A stretch of DNA of 35,420 nucleotides from Puniceicoccales bacterium (GTDB lineage: Bacteria; Verrucomicrobiota; Verrucomicrobiia; Opitutales; UBA953). The translations under genes were made by a program, and so were the position numbers. The stretch is from positions 1 to 35,420 of the forward strand of contig JAIRPL010000074.1 in the NCBI GenBank assembly GCA_031256995.1, given 5' to 3'. This document shows positions 1 to 7,196 of the stretch, in pieces; positions within the stretch are counted from its first letter, which is position 1; each line of letters opens with the position of its first letter. Below the pieces are notes generated by a model. The model ran no database searches, was not told where the DNA came from, and saw only the letters and a list, made by a program, of their open reading frames with translations.

Positions 1-12
1 GTCTGTTGCTGC

Positions 13-28
13 GCTGCGAACTCCAAGG
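13..28 (+). repeat. Short dispersed repeat copy (left end)
   Basis: The 16 bases GCTGCGAACTCCAAGG match, with one base inserted, the reverse complement of 34969-34985 near the right end of the window. A 12-base part of the same family, GCCGCCTTGGAG, also occurs at 300-311. All copies lie outside genes, which suggests a dispersed intergenic repeat family rather than coding sequence. Confidence 0.45.
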
Positions 29-149
29 TTCGTGGTTTCCAATCAGACTCTCGGCGGACAGGGGAAGCGCGTCCTGCAGGACGCGCCTCCCCGAACCACT
101 GGCCAAGACCAGCTTCATTACGGGACTACGCCGATCTTGCCAGCATCCT

Positions 150-615
150 ATAAGGTTTCCAAACCTGCTTCCCCACCGCATTCCAAAACCCTTCGCGCAT
201 TGCGACCCCGCCCTCCGCCGCCGCCACTTTTGCCGCGCTGAGGGCGTCCTTGGCGCGCGGCAGTCTGGAATACAGCTGGCTGGCGCGCGGCAGGCTTCCG
301 CCGCCTTGGAGGGCATGGGCCAACGAAGATGGGCCAACGAAAAGCGCTGGATCTGGTTTCCGTCTTGGCCGCCCCTTTTTTACGCTGGGAATGGGCAGGC
401 TTCAAGGGAGCAGGTTTGGAAACCCGCGCTACGGCGGCGGCGCCACGATGCGCTCCAAAACCTTTTGCGTATTTGCAACCCTGCTCTCTGCCACCGCCAC
501 ATTTGCTGCCGCTTAAAGCGGCCTTGGCGTGCGCAGTCTGGAATGCGGCTACTTTGGCGCGCGGCAGTCTGGAATGTGGCATCTTTGGCGTGCGGCAGGC
601 TTTTGCCGTTTTGAA
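150..615. repeat. Degenerate duplicated intergenic repeat
   Basis: Two related copies lie head to tail, about 154-311 and 413-612. Each starts with a GGTTT/AAACC inverted repeat (GGTTTCCAAACC at 154-165, GGTTTGGAAACC at 413-424). Each continues with a CTCCAAAACC or TTCCAAAACC block, then GCCACTTTTGCCG or GCCACATTTGCTG, and ends in iterated GGCGCGCGGCAGTCTGGAAT units: two in the first copy, three in the second, with variants. Open frames across it translate on both strands into repetitive Arg/Ala/Gly-rich sequence with no recognisable domain, so I read it as a non-coding repeat family. Function unknown. Confidence 0.6.
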
Positions 616-904
616 AACGGTCGGGAAGCGCGAAAAACGAGCCGAACGCCCCCCCCAGTTTTCCGACTGCTCTCCTCCCTCAATTTCCCGTCTGATCTTC
701 CAGTTTCAATTTTGTGATTTCCGCCGTGAATGGTGGACACGGAACTTCCGCTCCCAGTCCCCTGGCCTCTCCCGCCGGCAACCTCTCCACCGTCCCTGCT
801 GCCATCCCTATTGCTGCCACCACCTCTGCTGTCGCCGCCAATCCCTGTTTGCCTCGGGGCAAGGTCCCCATGGGGCTTTCCGGATGGTGTGGAATTTGAT
901 CACG
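616..904. other. Intergenic stretch without a supported gene
   Basis: The sequence is pyrimidine-rich and of low complexity (runs such as CCCCCCC near 650 and CTGCTGCC-like repeats near 800-840). Short frames exist on both strands but none has a domain, a credible start or a codon pattern like the neighbouring genes. A CCCCATGGGG palindrome lies near 867-876. I see nothing else that can be supported. Confidence 0.5.
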
Positions 905-952
905 ACAAAAAGCAACCTCCCCTGTCGCGGGAGGACAGCGGGAGGTGTTTTT
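905..952. terminator. Bidirectional intrinsic terminator downstream of efp
   Basis: ACCTCCCCTGTC (915-926) pairs with GACAGCGGGAGGT (934-946) to form a long GC-rich stem. Read on the minus strand it is followed by TTGCTTTTTG, and on the plus strand by GTTTTTA, so it can terminate in both directions. It lies 35 bases past the efp stop and is the expected end of the efp transcript. Confidence 0.75.
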
Positions 953-986
953 ACGGTTCCTTTGTGCGCGGGGATGGTGGTGTTTC

Positions 987-1550
987 CTATGCGCGCCCGA
1001 GATAGGATTTGTCCTCGGTGTTGATGCGGATGCTTTCGCCGGCCTTGATGAAGAGGGGGACGTTGACGATGAGGCCGGTCTCGAGGGTGACGGGCTTGAG
1101 GACGTTGCCGGAGGTGTCGCCTTTGATGGCCGGCGGGGCATCCACAACTTTCATCTCAACGGCGCCAGGAAGATTGACGGTCACCGGTTTGCCATCCACG
1201 AACATGATGTCATAGCTCTGGCCGGGGACGAGAAAGCCGACAATGTCCTCGATGATGGAACGCGGGACGGTGTTTTCCTCGAATGTCGAGGTGTCCATGA
1301 ACACGAAATTGCCGTCGGCCTCGTAGCTGAGTTCGAGGCGTTTGACGTTGTTTTCGAGTGTCTCAAAGGAGGCGCCGATGTTGGTGCGAACGGGGATGAC
1401 GCGCCCGGAGCTGAGGGAACGGAGTTCCATCTGGCAGTAGGAGGCATTGTTGGGCGGTGTGCGGACGAGGCACTCCAGGACGAGACAAAGGTCGCCATTA
1501 TATCGTATGACGTTCTTTTTGCGGATGTTATTGACGGTGGTGTTTGGCAT
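987..1550 (-). CDS. efp: Translation elongation factor P (Asn at the modification site)
   Basis: EF-P binds between the ribosomal P and E sites and relieves stalling at consecutive prolines. The 187-aa product has the normal family length and three-domain layout. The C-terminal domain has the hallmark TLETGLIVNVPLFIKAGE segment (about 155-172), close to the TLETG-VPLFI-GE signature of bacterial EF-P. In the domain I loop where E. coli has PGKGQAF with Lys34, this protein reads TPPNNASY. Aligning on the flanking LRSL strand places Asn34 at the modified position, so beta-lysylation, rhamnosylation and 5-aminopentanol addition all look impossible there. No epmA, epmB, earP or ymfI-like gene is in the window. 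The ATG at 1550 has GGGAG about 11-14 bases upstream. The gene is followed by a strong terminator and lies downstream of the haem/FGE-like gene on the same strand. Confidence 0.95.
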   Translation of the reverse strand: MPNTTVNNIRKKNVIRYNGDLCLVLECLVRTPPNNASYCQMELRSLSSGRVIPVRTNIGASFETLENNVKRLELSYEADGNFVFMDTSTFEENTVPRSIIEDIVGFLVPGQSYDIMFVDGKPVTVNLPGAVEMKVVDAPPAIKGDTSGNVLKPVTLETGLIVNVPLFIKAGESIRINTEDKSYLGRA

Positions 1551-1602
1551 GGACTGAAAGTCTCCCAGCGTTCGATTTTGCCCCTGTGGGTCAAGCGATA
1601 AA

Positions 1603-1653
1603 CGTGTTTTGTCCGGAAAACACGGACGGACCCCGGCGTTCCTCCGTGCCGGG
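1603..1653. repeat. Two stem-loops between the haem/FGE-like gene and efp
   Basis: CGTGTTTT (1603-1610) pairs perfectly with AAAACACG (1617-1624) around a 6-base loop. CCCGGC (1632-1637) pairs with GCCGGG (1648-1653). Both lie between two minus-strand genes, so they could end the upstream transcript or sit in the efp leader. Neither is followed by a convincing T-run on the minus strand, so a terminator role is only possible. Confidence 0.4.
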
Positions 1654-1740
1654 ATCCGCCGAGGTTTTCCGGCGCATGGGTGCCTGGGGCTTCAGGTGTC
1701 CCTTTTTTGCGATCCTGCGGGGAGGGAGGTTTTTGAGATC

Positions 1741-4700
1741 TCAATCCTCCTCGATGATCGGGCGGAAGCCGACGTTATGGACTTTTTGGTAGGATTCGTA
1801 GGGGAGCCGGGTGGCGGATCCCACGACTTTTGGGCGGTCGGCGTGGGAGCCGCCGCGGACGACCTTGGGCTTTGTCGCGTCGAGGTTGTTGCGTCCGTCG
1901 TTTTCGTTGTAAGGGTAGGGGGCGTAGTGGGAGCGTGTCCATTCCCAGACGTTGCCGATGGTGTCGTAGAGGCCCCATGCGTTGGGGTAGTATTGTTTGA
2001 CGTAGTCCACGGTGAACCATTTGTCGTGGAAACGGTCGTCGCGCAGGGGGTAGGCGCTGTCCATGGGCCAGTAGCGGCGGTGTTTGAGGAGTGAGCCGTT
2101 GCCGGCAGTGAAGTTGTGCGGGAGCTGGCGGTCGACCCCGTCCCAGCTGTGGGTTCCGCCGTGGCCCTCGTTGCCTTCCGTCTTGCGCAGGGAGGCGTCG
2201 GCGAGGTTGGCGTGTTCGGAAAAGTCGGCGAAGCGATGGCCAAAGGGGAAGGTTGTCGCGGAGCCTGCGCGTGCCGCCCATTCCCATTGGGCCTCGGTGG
2301 GAAGCGTGACTTTTTTCCCTGTTTTTTCGGAGAGCCATTTGCAGAACCCCATGGCCTCCTGCCAGCTCAGGCGCGCGGCCGGCTGGTCGGGGTGGTTGGC
2401 GATGTAGCCAGGTGTGACGTGGTCCATGCCGTGCTCGTTTGTGTAGCCTGTGTCGTGTTCCGGGTCAAAGGTGGCGTACTGGCCGTTGGTGACCACGGTT
2501 TGGGCGATCCAGAATGGTTTTTTTATCTGCACGGGCGCGCGCGGGCGCTCGTCGGGGAAACCGTTGGTGGAGCCGATGACGCAGGCCCCCGCCGGGATGC
2601 GGACGAAGCGCAGGGTTTGGTTGCCGGCGAGGGGGACGTCCAGCGTGATGGCGCCATTCACGGCGGCTTGTTGCTGGAGGCGCGTGGCGGTGGCGTGGGT
2701 GAACGGCCAGCCCGGAGCCTGCACGTTGTCCGGCACGGAGCGCGGGAGCGGCCCGATGGCGCCCTGGCCGCGTTTGTGGCCGCTGTCCGGGAGGTTGAGG
2801 AGGGCCTTGATCTTTTCGACGGGGAGGGCTGCCGCGGGTGCGTTGGCGGGATTGGCGGCGACGCGGGCGGCGGTCTCGCGGTAGGCCTGCTCGGGGTTGG
2901 TGGCGTGGCGTGCGTAGCGCTGCTGGAGTTTCAGGCGCAGGTTTTCGTTTTTCGGGTTCTGCCAAGTTCCGCGCCAAGGGGCGTTCAGGTCGATCCATGT
3001 GTGGAGGCGTTCCCAGTCCTCCCGGCTGAGTTGCACGCCGTGATGCCCGCGGTTGAGGCGTTGGATGAGTTCGCTGGTGGAGGCGTGGTAGTCCATCGGC
3101 GTTTTTGTGGCGATGTCGCCCTCAAAGCCCGGCCGGCGCACGTAGGGGTGAAGGGCGTTGTAGGCGTTGTCGTCCTTCCAGCGGATGGCCTTGGGGGAAC
3201 CGGCGAAGGATGGGAGGCCTGTTTGCGCGCGGCTTTCGTTGTTGTGGCAGGGGAGGCACTTCTGGTTGAGCAGGGGTTGTATCTCATTTTGGAAGCCGAA
3301 GGGGCGGTCGGGACCCAGCCAAGGCTTGATGGCGCGCGGTGGATTCATCGCGGCGAGGGTTTTCCGCGCGGGGACGGCGGCGTTGGAATTTTCGTGGCAC
3401 CCCGTGCAGGAGACGTTTTCCCCGGGCATGATTGTCAGCCAGCTTTGCATTATCTGGATGGCCGCGCCTTTCTCGTCGAGGACTTGCAGGGCGATCGGCG
3501 TGTTGGCGGGGACCTTGAAGAAGGCGGAGCCGTCGGTTTCCACGGGCACCGTGCCCAGGACGCGTTTGATGTCCCACGAGGCGGCCTCGCCGACGGTGCG
3601 GTAGCCCGGCGGGGGCGCGCCGTTGGCGTGCCAGTATTCAAAGTGGTAGGCGATGACGCGCAGGGCCTTGGCTTTGCCGCGCGGGATGCCTGGGAGGCCC
3701 CGTCCGTTGTGGATGTCGGAGATGTAAAGCGCGCCCTCGGTGGCGTCGGGGTCGGTCATGTCCGGGATCACGGGCGGGCGTTTGCGTCGCAGGATGGGGA
3801 TTGGCTCGAAAATGTGGGCGTCGGGCAGGTCGTGGAGCTTCACGAAGTTGTCAAACCGGTCCACGAGGTAGAGTCCGAACGTGCCCTTGTGGTCGATTTG
3901 CATGCTGGCCAGGAAGTACTTCTCGCTCAGTGGGAACGGGGTCGCGAAGGTGTATTTGCACTCCCCGCCCTGGTTGTCGAGCACGTTGCCCACGACATCA
4001 AGCCCGTGCCCTGGGATTTCCTGCACGCACCCCGTGACGGATGCCGGATAGACGCGCGGTTTGATCTCAAAGTGTGTCCCGGGGACGCCCCAATCCTTTG
4101 TCTCCGGGTCGTGCCGGAACGGGTAGTGGGTGCCCATCGCGGGATCCACGAGCATGAGGCGGCCTTGCTCCGGCAGCGAGTGGTGGCCGGAGACAACGCC
4201 CAGCACCATGCTTGGGTGCCCTGGGACGGGGCGGATGTGTTTGAACGCGGTGGGAAAAAAGGCGCCGCTGCCCCAGAGTGCCTTTTGCTGGCGTCCATCG
4301 GGGAGCATGGTGAAAAGGACGCGGTCGAAGTAGTGCGGGGTGTCGGTGTACTGCCAGCGAAGGTACATGACGCGCCCGTCGTGGGCGAGGCGCGGGTGCC
4401 AGCCGCTGTCCTGCTCGAAGGTCAGCTGGCGCGCGGTGCCTTTCTTGTGGTCGAGCCGGAACATGCTTGCCGCCTTGTCGTGTCCCCCGAGGCATGGGAC
4501 CCCCACGACGCCCGCCGTCGAAAATGCGAGGAAGGTGTCTTCCTCGGGCAGGTAGCAAGGGTCGAACCACTGGGTGTTCTCGGCGTCGCGCGGGGAGATT
4601 TCCCGCAATCCCTTGCCGTCGAGGCCGATCTCGAAGACGGCCCAGTTTCCGGCGTTGTTGATTGAGGCGAAAAGGAAGCGGTCGGCGTCGAAATGCAGGT

Positions 4701-5250
4701 CGAGGTCGCGCATGAGGGCGCTGTTTGGCTGCTGGTGCACGGGGGTGAAGAGCGGCTTTTCGGAGCGCAGGTTGGAGAGGATGCCGATCTGGTTGTCCCA
4801 ACCCGTGCGCGAGAGGGAGTCGTTGCAATGGTAGTTCATCATCTGCCCGGTTTTGGGGCCGCGGGACTTTGGGTTGTTTTTGCGGCGCACGAGCAGGATC
4901 TTGTCGAAATCCAAGATTGGGTTGGCCAGCGCGGCCTCGCGGATGAGGGTGTCAAGCTGGCGCTGGCGTTCGTCTGACGGGACGGGCATTTTCTCGATCT
5001 CCGCCAGCCTTTTCAGAAACTCGCGTCCGCGCGGGTAGTCTTTGTCCCCGTGCGTCCCCATCAGGTCGTCAATCAGGCGTCTTGCCGAGGCTGCGGTGTT
5101 GACGGGGATGTGCCCGTTGTCATCCGCGCGCATGACATGGCCGGGGGAGAGGAGGCATAGCGCGGCGAATGTGAATAGCTGCGCGAGGATTTTATGGGAA
5201 AAACGTGTTTTCACTTCATTTTTCGCGCGGTTTTTGGGTGATTTCGTCAT
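1741..5250 (-). CDS. Exported HzsA-like dihaem cytochrome c / FGE-like (SUMF1) fusion protein
   Basis: A predicted exported protein of 1169 aa. The chosen ATG (5250) gives a basic n-region and hydrophobic core (ILAQLFTFAALCLL) ending near residue 40. The open frame continues upstream but becomes unlike protein and overlaps yajC; 5274 is an alternative start. Residues about 60-590 carry a TolB/HZS-alpha-like propeller preceded by the LANPILDFDKILLVRR motif seen in proteins related to the hydrazine synthase alpha subunit. Two c-type haem sites follow: CTGCH (615-619) and CLPCH (665-669). Residues about 875-1169 form a formylglycine-generating-enzyme-like domain (RIPAG, LPTEAQWEWAAR, GNVWEWT, VVRGGSH, GFR). 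The Cys pair used by true FGE is absent: GGSHADRPKVVG has none. It may therefore be a PvdO/EgtB-like or binding version. Substrate unknown; anammox hydrazine synthesis is not implied. Confidence 0.82.
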   Translation of the reverse strand: MTKSPKNRAKNEVKTRFSHKILAQLFTFAALCLLSPGHVMRADDNGHIPVNTAASARRLIDDLMGTHGDKDYPRGREFLKRLAEIEKMPVPSDERQRQLDTLIREAALANPILDFDKILLVRRKNNPKSRGPKTGQMMNYHCNDSLSRTGWDNQIGILSNLRSEKPLFTPVHQQPNSALMRDLDLHFDADRFLFASINNAGNWAVFEIGLDGKGLREISPRDAENTQWFDPCYLPEEDTFLAFSTAGVVGVPCLGGHDKAASMFRLDHKKGTARQLTFEQDSGWHPRLAHDGRVMYLRWQYTDTPHYFDRVLFTMLPDGRQQKALWGSGAFFPTAFKHIRPVPGHPSMVLGVVSGHHSLPEQGRLMLVDPAMGTHYPFRHDPETKDWGVPGTHFEIKPRVYPASVTGCVQEIPGHGLDVVGNVLDNQGGECKYTFATPFPLSEKYFLASMQIDHKGTFGLYLVDRFDNFVKLHDLPDAHIFEPIPILRRKRPPVIPDMTDPDATEGALYISDIHNGRGLPGIPRGKAKALRVIAYHFEYWHANGAPPPGYRTVGEAASWDIKRVLGTVPVETDGSAFFKVPANTPIALQVLDEKGAAIQIMQSWLTIMPGENVSCTGCHENSNAAVPARKTLAAMNPPRAIKPWLGPDRPFGFQNEIQPLLNQKCLPCHNNESRAQTGLPSFAGSPKAIRWKDDNAYNALHPYVRRPGFEGDIATKTPMDYHASTSELIQRLNRGHHGVQLSREDWERLHTWIDLNAPWRGTWQNPKNENLRLKLQQRYARHATNPEQAYRETAARVAANPANAPAAALPVEKIKALLNLPDSGHKRGQGAIGPLPRSVPDNVQAPGWPFTHATATRLQQQAAVNGAITLDVPLAGNQTLRFVRIPAGACVIGSTNGFPDERPRAPVQIKKPFWIAQTVVTNGQYATFDPEHDTGYTNEHGMDHVTPGYIANHPDQPAARLSWQEAMGFCKWLSEKTGKKVTLPTEAQWEWAARAGSATTFPFGHRFADFSEHANLADASLRKTEGNEGHGGTHSWDGVDRQLPHNFTAGNGSLLKHRRYWPMDSAYPLRDDRFHDKWFTVDYVKQYYPNAWGLYDTIGNVWEWTRSHYAPYPYNENDGRNNLDATKPKVVRGGSHADRPKVVGSATRLPYESYQKVHNVGFRPIIEED

Positions 5251-5509
5251 GTTGGGATGGGACTTGGGCTGCATCGGAGGGGGGGGAGGGTGGGAAACGC
5301 GGGAAAAGACACCGTGGCATGGTGGATGTTTCTTGCGGCCTGAGGATCCCCCGATGCGGGATGCCGCGATTTTTGCCGGGGAGCGGTGTGGATGATTCTG
5401 CTTTCTGTCATCTGATGCGGGATGGCAGTGGCGGGGGTTATATTTCTTTTGCCACCGTTGTCGTGACAGGCATTCTGCGGGACTTCCAAAACTGAACCTG
5501 AAGAACCTC
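5251..5509. other. Divergent intergenic region
   Basis: This 259-base gap separates the minus-strand haem/FGE-like gene from the plus-strand yajC cluster and should hold both promoters. It contains a G-run (5277-5286 region, GGGGGGGGAGGG) immediately upstream of the minus-strand gene and an A/T-richer patch (GTTATATTTCTTTTGCC) near 5436-5455. I could not assign -35/-10 boxes with confidence. Confidence 0.4.
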
Positions 5510-5995
5510 ATGTCATTCTCTCTTTCGCCTGTTTTTGCGGATGCCGCCGCCGTTCCCGCCGCTTCCGCGCCTGCGGCTCCCGCTCCTGCCGCTCCCGCCG
5601 CGCCGGTTGCCGTGCCCGCCCCTGTTGCCGCTCCCGGTGCCGTCCAGTCGGAGGTGGTGAGCCAGAAAACCGTGGCATCCCCGGCGCCGCGCCAGAACGA
5701 TTTTGCTGACAGCGTGATCGGCATTCTCCCGTTCGTTCTTATCGTTGTCGCGTTTTATTTCCTGCTCATCCGCCCCCAGCGCCAGCGTGAGAAGGAAATC
5801 CGCAAGCGCCAGAGCGAGCTTAAGACGGGGGATAATGTGCTCACCACCGCAGGAATTTACGGCAAGGTCGTCACGATTTCGGGCGAGAAGGTCACGCTTC
5901 AGATTGGCGAAGGTGTCCGTGTGGTTTTCCAAAGGCAGGCCATTGTCGGTTTTTCCACTTCCGAGGGGCAGGATGAGAAATCCGAGAAAAAATAA
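5510..5995 (+). CDS. yajC: Preprotein translocase subunit YajC
   Basis: YajC is a small inner-membrane accessory of SecDF/YidC in the Sec translocon. The 161-aa product has one membrane segment (about 69-87, VIGILPFVLIVVAFYFLLI) followed by the family signature RPQRQREKEIRKRQSELKTG and the cytoplasmic GDNVLTTAGIYGKVVTI strand region. It is longer than the usual ~110 aa because of an N-terminal Ala/Pro-rich extension (about residues 12-48), which may be a periplasmic linker behind a weak signal-like start (MSFSLSPVFADAAA). The ATG at 5510 is the first in-frame ATG for some distance. It heads a cluster with a SecD-head lipoprotein gene and secDF, the classic yajC-secD-secF order. Confidence 0.93.
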   Translation: MSFSLSPVFADAAAVPAASAPAAPAPAAPAAPVAVPAPVAAPGAVQSEVVSQKTVASPAPRQNDFADSVIGILPFVLIVVAFYFLLIRPQRQREKEIRKRQSELKTGDNVLTTAGIYGKVVTISGEKVTLQIGEGVRVVFQRQAIVGFSTSEGQDEKSEKK

Positions 5996-6141
5996 GTGGC
6001 ATGCCGCCTTGGGGTGCCGCCATCGTTTCGCATGGGAGGTGTCTGGCGGGTGCGGGTGTGGCGGCGCCCGGTTTCATTTTTTCCGGCACGGACCCCGCCC
6101 CTGTCTCCGGCCCGGCACAGAATTCATCTGAACCAGCATCC

Positions 6142-7056
6142 ATGAAACAAGATATCCAAAACACACGCCCTGTCCGCGTCTTGGCTGCGCTGGCATTCGC
6201 CTGTTCCTTTTCCGCAGGGTGTGCCAATATTGAAAACCCGGACGAGGATGCGCCGCGCGCCCCGTCGTCCGCGGTTGCCGCGCCTGCCGCCGCCGCCACC
6301 CCGGCTGCCACCCCGGCCGCCAAGCCCGCGCCCGCGCCCGGGGCGGAGCCGGCTTCAGGAGGTGCCGCCGCGCCGCGTGCCTCCAGCACGCCCGCGCCAT
6401 CCGCGGCGCCTTCCGCGCGCCCCGCGGTTTCTCCTTCGCCACCACCTCCCGCGCCGCCTGCCGCCCCTGATGCCAGCGCCGCCGTGGCCAACGGCGGTCT
6501 GGAGGCTCGTCCGGTTCCCGCCACTGCCAAGGAGGCTGTTGTGCGCCCGGGGCTTGAGCTTCGTCTTGCGCATTGCGCCTATTTTCCGGCTGCCGGCGCC
6601 ACTGTGCACAAACTTGTGGGTTTGCCCGAAAATCCAGCCAACCCCGCCTCGCCTGTCTCCGAATATGAGGTGCTCGCCGGCCTTGACGGTTTGCTTTTTT
6701 ACGCAAAGCCCGCCGCGGAGTTTGATGAAAAGGATGTTGCCGCCGTGGAGCCTGGCACCACCGGTCTGGCCAGTTACGTCATCTACCGTTTGACGGAGGA
6801 TGGCGCGCGAAAGCTTCGCGAGGCCACCGAAAAGGTTGCCGCCATGAACAACGTCCGCGGCAACGGTCACGGGCGTCTGCTTTTCGTGCTTGATGGGCGC
6901 GTGGTGCTTGCGTTCAGCCTCGGCCGGGCCAGCGAGAACGACAAATACCAAGGTTTTCCGGCCACCAACACGCCGAACACCATCAGCATTGATGCCGAAT
7001 CCTACGCCGCCGCGGATGCGCAGGTTGCCGCCTTCACCCGCCGCAACAATCGATGA
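6142..7056 (+). CDS. Lipoprotein with SecD P1-head-like domain
   Basis: A 304-aa predicted lipoprotein. From the ATG at 6142 there is a basic start, a hydrophobic core (VLAALAFACSF) and a lipobox SAGC, placing the acylated Cys near residue 27. The open frame extends 47 codons upstream but that part lacks signal-peptide character. Residues about 35-125 are a low-complexity Ala/Pro linker. The C-terminal part (about 135-300) resembles the P1 periplasmic head of SecD: VIYRLTEDGARKLREATEK followed by GRLLFVLDGRVVLAFSL, which parallels INFTSEGGRKFGELTGK...MAIVLDGKLVSAPGI in the SecDF encoded next door. Its position between yajC and secDF supports a role in late-stage export, perhaps as a periplasmic partner of SecDF. 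That role is inferred from similarity and context only. Confidence 0.7.
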   Translation: MKQDIQNTRPVRVLAALAFACSFSAGCANIENPDEDAPRAPSSAVAAPAAAATPAATPAAKPAPAPGAEPASGGAAAPRASSTPAPSAAPSARPAVSPSPPPPAPPAAPDASAAVANGGLEARPVPATAKEAVVRPGLELRLAHCAYFPAAGATVHKLVGLPENPANPASPVSEYEVLAGLDGLLFYAKPAAEFDEKDVAAVEPGTTGLASYVIYRLTEDGARKLREATEKVAAMNNVRGNGHGRLLFVLDGRVVLAFSLGRASENDKYQGFPATNTPNTISIDAESYAAADAQVAAFTRRNNR

Positions 7057-7196
7057 CCCGCCCTTGCCGCGTGCCCTTTCGCGCGCGGCAAGCCCGTGTT
7101 TTCCCCGTTTCATAATGCCCGTCTGTCGCAAGCAATGCGTTTCATGCCGCTCCTGCGGCGGCATCCCCACACCAAGCCCTTTTGCCTCTTAATCAC

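Noticed and set aside
148-582. 144-codon minus-strand frame in the left repeat
   Set aside because: Its protein is itself repetitive (recurring SRLPRAK/FQTA-like words) because it translates the DNA repeat. No domain or start signal supports a gene.
2116-4665. 849-codon open frame on the plus strand
   Set aside because: Antisense to the haem/FGE-like gene. Its translation is Val/Gly/Ala-rich with no domain, while the minus-strand frame has two haem motifs and a full SUMF1-type domain.
5251-5724. N-terminal extension of the haem/FGE-like protein up to 5724
   Set aside because: It would overlap yajC in antisense and place Ala/Gly- and His/Pro-rich sequence before a good signal peptide that begins at 5250.
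6001-6141. 47-codon upstream extension of the lipoprotein gene
   Set aside because: A lipobox signal peptide must be near the N-terminus; the ATG at 6142 gives this and the upstream part does not look like coding sequence.
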